A stretch of 64,000 bases of DNA from Margaritifera margaritifera. Lineage: Eukaryota; Mollusca; Bivalvia; Unionida; Margaritiferidae. The notes beneath the pieces were generated by a model that had not been told where the DNA came from, did not search any database, and worked only from the letters and a program-made list of their open reading frames with translations. The position numbers were made by a program, and so were the translations under genes. Of this stretch, positions 31,860 to 43,189 are shown in pieces. The stretch lies in the NCBI GenBank assembly GCA_029931535.1, contig JAQPZY010001581.1, positions 1,054,001-1,118,000 on the forward strand, read 5' to 3'. The first letter of the stretch is position 1; every line of letters starts with the position of its first letter.

Positions 31860-34118
31860 TTGTTAATAATGATGATGATCAATACTGAGTGATGTTGAAG
31901 CCCAAGTGGTTGATGTAGGTCACTGTTACTCTTTTCTTTGATATGGTGATACGTTACTTCTCAGGATGTATGCTCATATCCAGTTTAATGACTATACAAG
32001 CATCAGGATTCACAACAATCACCTAAACATCTGATGTGAACATAATCACTTAAGTGTGATGAGTCATGGTTATCTATATTCGATACTGTAGTGTAGTACT
32101 CCTCAGAATGCATGTACACATCAAGAGTACATGCAACAGTCTGAGAAACTCACTGTAACATGAAAAGTATACATGATCAAAGGAGCATGAAAAGTTGAAC
32201 AAAGTTATCTGCTTTTGGTATGGTGGTGTGCTACTTTTCAAGATGCATGCACATATCTATTTTCATGACTGACAAGCAACTGCGTCTCAGAAACTGGCCT
32301 AAACATAAAAATTATACATGATCACTAATGCATAAAAGTAGGTTAAAGTGACCAACTTTTTTATAACAGTGTATTACTCCTCAGGATGCATGCAAAGATC
32401 TATTTTCATGATTGCTAAAGTAACGGTATCTCAGAAATTGACTAAAATGTAAAAAGAATAATGACCACTGGGGCATGAAAAATATGTCACAGTGACCTAT
32501 TTTTGTTATATGGTGTAGTATTTCTCAGGATGTATGCATATATAAAGTTTCATGAATGTACAAGCACTGTCTCAGAAACTGACCTACAGCATCAAGACAA
32601 AGTGTTGCATCAAGACAACATTATGTTGCATTTGGTCACAAGTTAAAATATTTGACCATGAAGTGTTGCATTATTGATTAACTGAGCAGAAAGTTATATA
32701 TAAGTAAATAGTATTAACACCTGTAATGTTGTCCTAAAGTTGAAAAGTCATCTGCTAAGTATCATAAAAGTAAATCAATTTTATAAGAATAAAAAGGGTA
32801 AAAAATGTAATGAAATGAAACCTGATGATAAGAGCATTATACTGCAATGTAAAAAGGAACACGTGAGTTCTTGATGTATTGCTAAAATTGTAGCAAAAGC
32901 TCAATCTACCATAGTGAGATTTTAAAAAAGTTCAGTGCAACAGGTTATGCAGAAAATTGTTGAATTGGCCGGCCACAAAAGCTTGATGTTCATTGTGACC
33001 TGGTCATATTTCGGCTTGTCAAAAGAAACTGGGGAGACAGAATCTGAAAAGTGAATTTAATTAGTCTGAGCACATACCAGTATGCACAAGAACTATCCAG
33101 AGGCATCTGCATTTTGAAGGATATCTTAAGCATGTTGTACAGAAGAAGCTGATCAGCAAAGAGAACCAAATTCAGCAAATTGGTATAGGGGAATATTAGA
33201 ATGGATGTGCAGAATGGATGAGATGGATTCAGTGTGATATTTAGTGATGAGTGTCAGGTGGTGGTTTGTCACAATAACAGAACAAGTGTCTAAAGAAAAC
33301 AGGAAAAATGAAATTTACCCCAAAGTCTTTGAACACATGATGTGCATTAACCAGATGGAATCATTTGTGTGACAGTGTGGGACATCATGGTGTGTGACGG
33401 AATGTGACCATTTGTGAAAATTAATGGCATTTTGAACAGTGATAAATCTATTCAGATCACAGAACACTCTTCCATCCAGAGCTAATTGTCAGAGGAAGAT
33501 CAATGATGGCATTAACTGTTTGACATAACCATCACAGTGTCCAGATGTTAATTTTATTGAAAATATCTGGAAAACCCTCAAATTCTGACTTCAGATCAAT
33601 AAGGACAAAATCCACAGATGACCATATGAGAGTGCTCAGTGTAACTTGGGCATCCTTGCCTCTTTGCCACATACAAAGTTGATACCAGACAATTCTGATG
33701 AGAATACATATGGTTATAAACTAAGAGGGATGCATAAGAAGGTAATAAAGAGTAAGTAAGTAAAATCCTTTATTTAATTGTATTTTCTTTTCATAAAATT
33801 AAAGTTATCCATTTCAGATGCAACATGATATTGCATCACACTGATGCAACACTTTTGTCATGACAATGTAATTGTAAAATGTGTACATTATTACTGAAGC
33901 ATGAAAAGCAGGGTACAGTGACCTACTTTTGGTATGGTGGTGTTGTACTCTTTCGGATGTATGCACATATATAGTTTCATGACTATACAAACAATAGTGT
34001 CAAGAGAAACTGAGCTAAACATAAAAGGTGTATGTTTGCTAACACCAATGCCAATCCAAATTTGACAATGGGGGTATAGCATAAGCTCTCCTGCATTTGG
34101 TGCAGACAAGCTAAAAAT
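31860..34118 (+). mobile_element. Hairpin-ended tandem-array element, copy D, split by a Tc1-like transposon
   Basis: Degenerate units of about 130 bp with 'cagtgacctacttttggtatggtggtgt.ctactt.tcaggatg.atgcacatat' and 'ctcagaaactgacctaaacataaaa.tatacatgatcact'. The array is interrupted at 32,587 and resumes at 33,869 in mid-unit. The end at about 34,090-34,118 reads 'agctctcctgcatttggtgcagacaagct', with stems AGCT..GCA/TGC..AGCT, then aaaa. It has the same architecture as copies A and B but a different core sequence. Its exact left edge is uncertain. Confidence 0.55.
32587..33868 (+). mobile_element. Tc1/mariner-type transposon (decayed)
   Basis: Both ends carry inverted repeats. The left end has 'gacaaagtgttgcatca' from 32,595, then 'acaacattatgttgcat'. 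The right end, read in reverse, has 'gacaaaagtgttgcatca', then 'atatcatgttgcat'. The element is bounded by TA at 32,585-32,586 and 33,869-33,870. Inside, the plus strand carries transposase pieces: 'VIFSDECQVVV' near 33,236-33,268, the first DDE position, and 'CPDVNFIENIWKTLK' near 33,538-33,582, the NPIEN-like Glu motif. An HTH-like N-terminal part lies around 32,870-33,180 in broken frames. The element would cut and paste at TA sites. Many stops make it inactive, but the full length and TSD are preserved. Confidence 0.8.
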
Positions 34119-34929
34119 TAGTTAAAAGTATTTTGGATAAAAAAAAGTCTGATTGCAGAGCTCATATGTGTCCAAATAATGACCCCAAAAGTATTTTTGA
34201 GCTCAAGTTCATGATGAAAAAATGTATACTGATTTACATAGTAAGGCACTATTATAATTTGTATTGCACACAAACAATTGGCACATATTTCTTATTTATG
34301 CCAAGTGATTATAGATTCCAACTTATAACCATGAACTCTTAACTCTAAAGCAATAATAATCTCACCAACTCAAGACACATCAAAAGATTTTAGGGTAGAG
34401 GAGAGAACATAATGTTAAAAGTGAAAATAAATAGTACTCCTTTTGACAAGAACTTTGATTTTATAATATGGTGAAGTATTAATCTAAATCCAGATGAGTG
34501 AATAATGTATTTAATGTATTCTATGTTTAACAAAAAATTCTCTTTATTAATATTTACCGAATGCAAACAAAGAACTGGGGTTCATTATAAACAGGTTTCA
34601 CTGTATTTGATTCAACACAAACTTATTGTTCAAAACCTTACTCTAAAGCTGATATTCAAGCAAGAAAAGCCAAGAATATAGATGTTTTTTTTATATCTTT
34701 CATAAAGAACGTTAGAAAATAGTTTAGATAAGGTGTCAATACTTTGTCATACATATTACAGGGTCTAACAGTTATGGCCAAAAAAGAAAATAAATCCTAC
34801 AAGTTTCATCCTGTCAAATACTTTCATAAACAATAATTGATTTCATCTGAGGCACGTGCTATGTACAGAGTGAAGCAAATGGATTGGTGTTTCATTAGTA
34901 GCCAAGAATAAACAAGAGACCCTCAAATG
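34119..34929. other. No recognisable feature
   Basis: AT-rich DNA; no supported gene. Confidence 0.5.
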
Positions 34930-36300
34930 GTATGCATGTATGTGTGCATTGATTTTAATGGCATGTCAGCACATTCCTGGCTATTTAGTGTCAATAAGAA
35001 GTTAAGCTCTAAAAAAGTCATGGTAACAATTTTGAAAAACTTCAAGGGGTTACACTCTTCCAAATAAATGTAAACATATACCCCCTTTAAAGATAAAAGG
35101 CAATGATGTTAACATTCTTAAAAAGGTATATTAAAAAAGATAAAGGTAAAAAATTATAAAAACCTCAAACTGTTTGGTCAATTTTATTTTATATATAAAT
35201 CACATTCTTTTGAAAAGTCAAAGATTTTCTCTGGTGAATCATAATAAAACAGCTTTACAACTAAGTTCACATCAAACAACTGAATGACACTCTACTAGTC
35301 AAATAGAAGTCTGATTCTTCTATCCTTTAATATTTGTTAAACTGCTGAGTATTTAAACCATGATATATTCTTTAGAAACCACAACATACTGAATTTGGCT
35401 AAAACAATATTTTCTTACATGTTTGAGTTAACATGTTCACAAGTGCAGAATCAAAATCTATGTCATGACCTTTGACACTGAACCTGATTCATAGATAAAT
35501 CATTTAACTCATCTCAGACACAGTTAATATACTCCTGGATAAAAAAGGGAAAAAAGTTAAATATGTTTAAATTTTATATTTGGTATGCACACTGAAAGAT
35601 TCAGGCAAAATAAAATAGAGGATCAAATTTTTTATATATAAACTGCATTCCCTTACAAGTTTGTCTGGTGGTACTTAATTAAAAAGTTTCTTCATACAGT
35701 TTACATTAAAAAACTTCTGTCTCACAAGGTGGAAGTCAATACACTCAACAAGAATGTGCTCCACTGTAAGTGGCCACTGGTACTGGATGCACTCTGGTTG
35801 AGTTTCATCCTTCAGGATGTATCCATGTTTGTGGAGTTTTTATTCTACATATATTGCCAAGTAGATAGAACATGCTGATTTGTATATTACTTAAAGTCAC
35901 ATTATAGGGTGTTCCATTCAGAAATGGGTAACTACAGGGCAGCTCTGGCTGCTTTATAATTTGCCAAGTGGATAGAACATGCCGATTTGTATAATACTTA
36001 AAGTCACCTTATAGGGTGTTCCATTCAGAAACGGGTAACTACAAGGCAGCTCTGGCTACTTTATAATTTGCCAAGTAGATAGAACATGCTGATTTGTATA
36101 ATACTTAGTCACCTTATAGGGTGTTCCATTCAGAAATGGGTACCTTACTGGGCAGTTCTGGCTGCTTTATAATTTGCCAAGTAGATAGAACATGCTGAAT
36201 TGTATAATACTTAAAGTCACCTTATAGGATGTTCCATTCAGAAATGGATGACTATCGGGCAGCTCTGGCTGCTTTATCAGTTCTAGTTACCCTTAATACC
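34930..36300 (-). mobile_element. I/Nimb-like LINE fragments with internal amplification
   Basis: A 3' UTR-type segment ('catgtatgtgtgcattgattttaatggcatgtcagcac', 34,936) with 'aaaagtcaaagattttctctggtg' near 35,215 is followed by a second piece from about 35,580. That piece carries the cysteine-motif region (35,740-35,810; minus-strand C..C..LTVE.ILv) and then the C-terminal end of the RNase H coding region, tandemly amplified at 35,854-36,275. Confidence 0.6.
35854..36275. repeat. Four tandem copies of a 106-107 bp LINE segment
   Basis: 'ttgccaagt.gatagaacatgc.gatttgtat' begins at 35,854, 35,961, 36,067 and 36,173. Each unit contains 'ggtgttccattcagaaa.ggg' and 'gcagctctggct.cttta'. On the minus strand the latter encodes KAARAAL, the tail of the RNase H domain. 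Units are nearly identical. Confidence 0.95.
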
Positions 36301-36524
36301 AATGTGAGCATGCAGCCAAAAATAAAAAAAACTTTTTTTCCAGGATCACATTTCAGTAAGACTTGGGATATTAACAGATTGTCTAATTAAATTTTTTTTA
36401 AAAAGGACTACATTTTTGCAGCCTCTGACTATATCTATCAATCGTTGAATTCTATCACAAATTAACAGAATATACTTATATACTTACTCAGTACCTAAAA
36501 CAATAATGCTACAGTTCATACACT

Positions 36525-36526
<2 letters not shown>
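36301..36526. other. No recognisable feature
   Basis: Short AT-rich stretch. Confidence 0.5.

Positions 36527-36598
<72 letters not shown>
36527..36598. repeat. TA microsatellite
   Basis: About 36 TA dinucleotides without interruption. Confidence 0.97.
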
Positions 36599-36600
<2 letters not shown>

Positions 36601-36889
36601 CACTCTCATAACAGTTACTCAATTGTAAACTTGTATTACCATACACATATATTTACTTGTGTGTTTATATAACTCTGTGTGATTATAACCTCTATCATCA
36701 GGGATTTATTCACCTACATTTAAATGGTAAAGTCTGCTTACATAAGGTTATCATTACGATGGTATAGCCTACTCATATAAGATTTACATTTGAAATTACT
36801 GACTTTATCTGGTCAAAATTCAGGAAGATATAGGGGCATCTGTCCGGTTAGAGAAAAAAAATTCTCCAGACAGACCGGGAACTCATGAA

Positions 36890-37630
36890 TTTCTACAGTA
36901 AATGTTTTGATTTTGGACAATAGATTATGGTGGTTTTGAAAAAATGTGAAGGTTAGTCATTTAGTGTTTTTTTTTAAAAAAATGTAAGTGTTGGTGGCAT
37001 AGGCTTTTTGATATTAATTTAAGGGTTGATTGTCTAGGTTTTTGTTTAATTCTGAAGGTTGGTGGTCTAGTGTTTTTTTAAATAAATTTTTGAGGGTTCG
37101 TAGTTGATAGTCTAGTGTTTTCTTGTGTACATTTTGAGGGCTGTAGTCTAGTGTTTCTTTGTGTAAATTTTGAGAATTGGTGATCTAGTGTTTTTATTTT
37201 TTAATTTTGAGGTTTGGTGGTTTATGGTGGCTTTTTTAATTTTGAGGGTTTATGGACACTTGTTTTTCTTTAAATTTTTTAGGGTTTGTCATTATTGGTT
37301 TTTTAAAATAAATTTTGAGGCTTGGCAGTCCATGTTTTTTTCTTAAATTTGAGGGCTCATGGTCTAGTATTTTTGTAAAATTTTGAGGAATGTGGTGTAG
37401 TGTTTTTTTCTTAAATTTTGAGAGTAGCTGGTCTAGCGTTTCTTTAGTGTAAATTTTGAGGATAGGAGAATTGGTGGCATTGTATTTTTTTTATTTATAA
37501 CTAATTTTAATTGTGTGATGGGTAGAGTATTAGTGTTTGAAAAAAATACAAAAAAGGATAGACAAGTGGTAGCCTAGGATGTTTTTTAAAAAAATTGGCG
37601 GGTAGGATGGTGGGGTTTAAAAAAAGGGTA
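36890..37630. repeat. Degenerate G/T-strand minisatellite
   Basis: About a dozen variants of 'ttaaattttgagggttggtggtctagtgtttttt' at irregular 45-65 bp spacing. The plus strand is strongly T- and G-rich with almost no C over more than 700 bases. Confidence 0.85.
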
Positions 37631-37827
37631 GCCAAGGTTACATGAGTGTTAGACTACTCCTCATTTATGCTGCAGTTTCAGAGATGCTGCCAGAATTTTA
37701 TCTAATAGCGTTGCATAGCAGTGGCCCTTGTGTGACATCATGGATCACTACCTTGTATCTAAAAACAGAATGTAGCCACAGCTTCGGACAAACAGTTTAT
37801 AATATGGTGTGCCAGTACCATTATTTA

Positions 37828-38480
37828 GATTATAAAATTCCGTACTTAGAGAAAAAGAATAAAGCAAATTAACTTTTAATCAAAATAATGAAGCTGTAAT
37901 TAGAATATTAATTATGTGATAATTCTAGTAGTATATGTTCTAGTTAAAACATTACCAAAGAATGTGTGAAATTAAATTATAAAAACATCTTTTGAAATTG
38001 CCAGATAAAAATCCCGGTTTGCATATTTGACGCTTGCAACAAAACGCTAAAGTGGAATATGCATCATGCCCATATAATATGTCATCCATCCCCACCCACC
38101 CCCATAACAACATCAACAAAAGAGAAGTAATTATACTACCAAAGCAATCTTCCCTTATCTCTCTAAGCTTAGGAGCTGAATTTTTAAAAAAATTTTCCCT
38201 TAACTGAAAATCAGAGCAGGCAACACTGTACAAATGTCAGTCGTTTTCTGGCCTGGTTGTTTCATAGCCTGGTCGTTTTGTAACTGAGATTTGTATCCGG
38301 CAATATCAAAAGATGTTTTTATAATTTAATTGCACACATTATTTTGGTAATGTTTTACCTAGAACATATACTAATATAATTATCACTTAATTATTATTCT
38401 AATTACTGCTTCATTATTTTGATTAAAAGTTAATTTATGTTCTTCTTTTTCTCTAAGTACGGTATTTTATATTTAAAATC
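37828..38480. mobile_element. Fold-back element: about 190 bp inverted arms
   Basis: The left arm 37,828-38,020 contains 'ccgtacttagagaaaaagaa', 'aattaacttttaatcaaaat' and 'aaacattaccaaa'. Its reverse complement forms the right arm 38,288-38,480 ('tactgcttcattattttgattaaaag', 'tctctaagtacgg') with small differences. The arms are separated by a 267 bp unique core. The open frame across the core has no recognisable domain. Arms of this length around a short non-coding core fit a fold-back or MITE element, or an inverted duplication. Confidence 0.85.
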
Positions 38481-39719
38481 TGATTAACTGCTTTGTGAAT
38501 ACTTTTCTTGCTGCCTAACAGCCTATACATTAAACTGTTCTGATCTATTTGTACATGTCTTAAACACTATTTATAAACTTATTCTTGTGGCTGTATGCAC
38601 TATAATACTTATGTATACATACTCTTCTGTTAAGATCCATTTTAGACTCATATATTTTTCTGATTTTGTTGTTTTACTGTACTTACACCAATTTTAAAAT
38701 CTGACTTCTTTTTCATTTGTAGTAACAAAAATACATAATTATAAACATTCATGATTCTTTTCTATAAAATGCAACTAATGTTAATGGAAAATACAGTAGC
38801 ATGTGTAGAAATAATGGGTACGAAACATCATGGTTATGAAAAGACGTGCACCTCGCTGGACTTCCCACTGCCCGAATTCCAGTTCATTACCTCACAACAT
38901 ACTATTGTTTAATCATTTTTTTGCAAAGTACATTATAAAAAAAGAAGAAAAGAACTAATAGAGTCTTTTTATCAGTCTAGGCCCTTGAGTCAATGTATTA
39001 CTTTTTTTTGTAACATAATGACAATCAAATGATGAAGTAGATTGTGCTCTAACATGGGGAAAACATTTTTACTGACAGTTAAAATCACGGGATTTTTCCG
39101 TGGGGCATGGGTTGTTTAAGAGCAAATTTGATAGCGTTTGTTTGTTTTACTCTACACAAAATGGGCACGGTTAAACAATTTTTATTATCAAAATGTAATT
39201 TATTCTTGTAAATCACTTTCAAAGATTTAAAACTGAATCATACAAAGATATTATTATTATTATTATTTTATTATTATTTTTTTCCTCATATATCTTTGCA
39301 GGGTTAAACAATGCATAGAGGCAGGAAACAGTCAGTACATTTCCATAACAACATTGTTTCACAGTCATTATTTAAATGTCCCCCTTGGACAATACACAAA
39401 AGTTATCACTTAGAAAAAGATAAAAACAACAATAAAGTCTACTGAACGCTATATCATCTTTTTGTCCGAAAACAATATGGTCAAAGATGCAATGTATTGT
39501 GGCTAAATGACATCATATGATATTTATAGAACATGAGGGGATCACTAAACAACACTATGGGAGGATCTCTCCTATGGTAACCAAAATAAGAGGGGGGGGG
39601 ATGTGTGTGTGTGTGTGGGGGGGAGGAAATAGTCACAGTTCGATATTTACCTACTACTTAAATATACATCTATACATCTTTCTTTCTGCTCCACTTGGTT
39701 AGGACTCTGCTGAAATCAA
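38481..39719. other. AT-rich DNA with microsatellites only
   Basis: ATT repeats at 39,250-39,281 and a poly-G/GT tract at 39,592-39,622. No supported gene. Confidence 0.6.
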
Positions 39720-40560
39720 AATCCTCAAAAGATGTCCCCTATAGCTGTACAAGCATTAATCTTTCATTGTTTCTGAGCTTAATCTATTCTTTATCTGTGT
39801 ATGAATATTGTACTGTGCTGAGAACCCCCTTTCAATGTCTGCTGTTTGAAGGGGCAAATGCATAGCTAGCTTTGCCAGTTTGAACAAGTTGGGAAACTAT
39901 TTTTTATGGGTGTAATCTACAATTTTCCACAGCTCTTAGGTATTGTCTCCTGGATATATCTGCTATAAAATAAGATTTTTCACTAACATGAGCTCTACCA
40001 AAGTTTCACTTTCTTGAATAAGTGCTTTGCTGACTAGTAGTAGGTCTGTACTATGCCAGATTTCTTATCTGTTCCATAATGCTGTATTAGGGTCTTAAGT
40101 CTATCAATGACATAGTCTGCTTGTTCCAACTGAGGTATTTTGACCAAATAAATATCCTTACTTTTTAATTTTGTTTTAGATTCTTTATTTATTCATTTTA
40201 ACTTAATCCTTAAAGTTCTATAGAGGTTTGTAGCACAAGATCTCCCAATGCTGAATTGTTTAAGAAAAGAAATGAAAACTGCACTCAACTTTTAAATTGC
40301 CTGTATTTTAATTAGACTTCGTATTATTCATTTCTACATTGACATGTACACTGGACTTGTATTCAACACCATTCTGGGGCTCAAAATCACTCACTGGTAG
40401 TTCCAGTAATACTTTCTTAGCTCCAATAATCTGATATATTTAAAAACTTTCAAAATCATTGTCATCATCAGCTAGCATTTGCTGAATGAAATCCTCATCT
40501 GAAGATAAACCTTGTTGGGAGACAGTTATTTGGGGTTTTCTAGGTAGCCCATATTTTAAA
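39720..40560 (-). pseudogene. hAT-superfamily transposase relic (DUF4371-type C-terminus)
   Basis: Minus strand. 'FPNLFKLAKLAMHLPLQTAD' followed by IERGFSAQ, then 'KNRLSSETMK', at 39,897-39,760 is the C-terminal dimerisation helix set (P..tA.vERgFS...i....R..L). Upstream on the same strand, 'LEQADYVIDRLKTLIQHYGT' lies near 40,125-40,065. It belongs to the transposase group with DUF4371-like domains. Several stops interrupt it; no terminal repeats were found. Its job would have been cut-and-paste transposition. Confidence 0.55.
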
Positions 40561-40949
40561 CAAGCATTAATAAAACATCCTTGATGAATGCAAGCTTAAA
40601 AACTATGACAAAATGCTTGTTCCAGGGCCTAATGTCCCATCAAATTTAGTTTAACAACCATTCATGTCAAGCCGAAGTACTCAGATGTCTAAACAATTGT
40701 CTACCTGAAACACAATATATGTCGTGACAAGTGCTATGAGACCTCTACTGGCAGCATGACTTGTGTTGCTAGAAGTACTTTAAGGGTTAACAGTTAAATA
40801 CAAATTGTATACTGCATAGAGTACATTTTTACATGCGTGAATTTGAACTAATTTGCGTGAGTGCTTTCCAAGTGCACAAATTCATAAAAAATGTTTGCCA
40901 TTTGCACATTCGCATGCCCTGGCAGCATCGCTGATATTTAAGGAGGGAG
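40561..40949. other. No recognisable feature
   Basis: May hold further decayed transposase sequence on the minus strand, but no motif is clear. Confidence 0.4.
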
Positions 40950-41110
40950 AGATGTATGTATGTATGTACGTATGTAAATATGTATAGAGTTTAATGGCAT
41001 ATCGGTACAATCCTGTCTGTATATAGTGCAGATTAAAAGTTCCAAAAATGTAAAGATAAAAAATTGCAAAAAACTTTACAAATAAATGTAAACAAGATAA
41101 AATATACAAG
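40950..41110 (-). mobile_element. I/Nimb-like LINE 3' end with (CATA)n tail
   Basis: 'gatgtatgtatgtatgtacgtatg' followed by 'tatagagtttaatggcatatcggtacaatcctgtctgtatatagtgc' and the 'aaaatgtaaagataaaaaattgc' 3' UTR text. Confidence 0.65.
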
Positions 41111-41189
41111 ATAAAGCTGTTAAAATGACATTAACCTTTCTGTGAAACGTGGTCAGCTTTTGTTTACATGATTTCTAGAAGAAATTGTT

Positions 41190-41957
41190 TAAAAGTTTTA
41201 GGAACAATGGCTAAATTTGATGGTGAAATGGTAGTTGTGCAAATGTTCTACTTCTTTTAGGAACAGCAGCCATATTTAATAGCGGAAGAGCATCATCTTT
41301 GTATAAATCTGAAAGGCATTCAAGCCAGGACACTTTATGTCAAATTTAATCAAAGTCTGCAAACGGTTTTTCAGAAGATCTTATTAAAGGTTTTTCTATT
41401 TTTATTAACAACAGCCTTACATGTTGGCAGATTCATATTATTTGTGCAAACTTAAAAGCCCTAATACCACAATGTTTTCTTTCAAATTTGGTAGAATTCT
41501 ATTCAGTGGTTGCGGTGAAGTCTTTTAAAGGATTTTCACAATTTTATTAATGGTGGCCATACTTGATGGAGAATCAGCATCATATGAAAACAATTAATAC
41601 CAGAATGCTTTATGTCAAATTTAGTCAATTTCTACTGAGCAGTTTCTGTGAAGTAGTCTTTGCAAGTTTTTTCTATTTTAGTAATGGTGTCCTTATTTGA
41701 TTGTCGATTGGCATCATTTGTATAAAATTGAAAGCCCTTTATTGCAGGATACTTTAGCTTTGTAGAAGTTGTTTAAAAGTTTTTCTATTTTTAGTAATGG
41801 TGGGCATTTTTTGGTGGTGGATTGCATCCTTTGTGCAAAATTTGGTGGTTTTTGAGAAGTTTAAAAAAGCAGTTGTTGGTGGACACAGGACAGATGATGC
41901 ACAACAGACAAAGGTTAAGACTACAATCTCACTTGGTCGTATGGCCAAGTGAGCTAA
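41190..41957 (+). mobile_element. Hairpin-ended tandem-array element, copy E
   Basis: About five degenerate units near 150 bp with 'agtaatggtggccatatttgatggtggat..gcatca.ttgt..aaaattgaaagcc' and 'tttatgtcaaatttagtcaa.ttctactgagcagtttctgtgaagt'. The end has a perfect 8 bp stem TCACTTGG...CCAAGTGA (41,927-41,952) followed by GCTAAAA. This end type is widespread in molluscan repeats. It lies just inside the inferred intron, some 30 bases from the exon at 41,986. Confidence 0.6.
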
Positions 41958-41985
41958 AATCTACAAAAAGTATAAGCAATCAGAC

Positions 41986-42132
41986 CTTGTCATCTCCGAC
42001 TGGTACTGGTGTAATAATGTCCCGATATGGTAGTTGCGTCTCCTCCACATACGGCTGGAATGTACTGTTTTCTGGCTTTAGGATGGACAAAGAATAGGAT
42101 TCATTTTGGACTAACTCAGTATTCACTGGGCC
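41986..42132 (-). CDS. Candidate penultimate exon of the minus-strand host gene
   Basis: Minus strand, 49 codons between a good acceptor ('ggtcatcctctccttcag') and donor AAG|GTCTGA, both in phase 0. It starts 'GPVNTELVQNESYSLSILK' and ends 'ITPVPVGDDK'. The frame is also open further upstream to 42,186 (another possible acceptor is 'caaatgtatcag'). Local G+C is higher than the flanks, and no mobile-element similarity is seen. NES and NST are potential N-glycosylation sites if the segment is extracellular; it could equally be a cytoplasmic tail rich in Pro, Tyr and Glu. Joined in phase to the exon at 31,501-31,656 by inference. Family unknown; further 5' exons were not found in the window. Confidence 0.45.
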
Positions 42133-42409
42133 CTGAAGGAGAGGATGACCATACCAAAATCTCTGATACATTTGTAAAGATGGCATTTAGCTTTAAGTGT
42201 TGACACTATTATGGTTCCAACATTTAAAATATATTATAATTGATGTAGTTCTTTAGTTAAAAATTAAGATAATTTTCAAATAAATCTGGTCCATTTCAAC
42301 AGTAGATCCAATAAGTCTCTCTCAAAAAAAACCACCCACATCACCCTCAATCCTATGCCACATGGAAATACAGTAGTCTCATTTATCCAAACTTCTTCTG
42401 GGACACAAA
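42133..42409. other. Upstream flank of the candidate exon
   Basis: AT-rich; no other exon recognised. Confidence 0.4.
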
Positions 42410-42800
42410 AATGTATGTATAGCGTTTAACAGCACATTGGCAATCCTGGCTATATAGTGTCCATTGAAAGGTAAGTTCTACAAATGTGAAGGTAAAATTT
42501 GAAAAAAAACTTTAGGATGATAAACTTTTCCAAATAAGCTTAAACATGTAGTCCAACTAAATACAAGATAAAAAGCAAAGATGTTAAAACTCTTTGAAAG
42601 GTACACCATATAAAATATAATCATAGTAAAACACAAACTCTTTCAAAATAAAGGGCCAAATTTGCTACATGAGCAACATACTTTTATAAAGTCAAAGATT
42701 TTCTCTGGTGGTACATCATGAAAAGAAAGCTTCTTAATTGAGTTCACATAATAAACTTCTGTCCCACATCGTGGAAGTTGATACACTCAACAAAATAAAA
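42410..42800 (-). mobile_element. I/Nimb-like LINE 3'-terminal fragment
   Basis: 'atgtatgtatagcgtttaacagcacattggcaatcctggctatatagtgtcc' followed by 3' UTR text and 'aagtcaaagattttctctggtggtacatcatgaaaagaaagcttcttaattgagttcacataataaacttctgtccc', which is the C-terminal coding end shared with 43,310 and 35,660. Confidence 0.7.
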
Positions 42801-43036
42801 AAGTCAATGTTTGAATCAAGATGAAATTGGTGGACTTATCATCAAAGATTTATACAGTAAATATTTGCCAACATTTTGTATGTATGTGTGTATGTATGGA
42901 TGAATGTATGTATAGTGAAACCCCTCAAAACTGAAAACCCTTGGGACCCCCACAAATTTTTGGTTTTGAGAAGTTTTATTTTTACTGAGGTTTTAGCAGA
43001 TGTGAAATAATGTCCTTTTCTAAGCGCTTGTGTGAT

Positions 43037-43062
43037 GAGAGAGAGAGAGAGAGAGAGAGAGA
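43037..43062. repeat. GA microsatellite
   Basis: Thirteen GA dinucleotides. Confidence 0.95.
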
Positions 43063-43189
43063 ATGTAATTATGAAAGCACCAGTGCCTGTGCGTGTAAGA
43101 GTGCATAAAATTAAGAAAGCTGTGTTTTTTTCAATTGCATGTATTTCTAATAAAGAATTAGCTGAACAATAAATGTAAAATCAAGCACA

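Larger units (their letters stand above)
31657..41985 (-). other. Inferred 10.3 kb intron packed with mobile elements
   Basis: It lies between donor AAG|GTCTGA (exon end 41,986) and acceptor CCTCCAG (exon start 31,656) on the minus strand. It contains two tandem-array elements, a Tc1-like transposon, LINE fragments, a fold-back element and a hAT-like relic. Confidence 0.4.
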
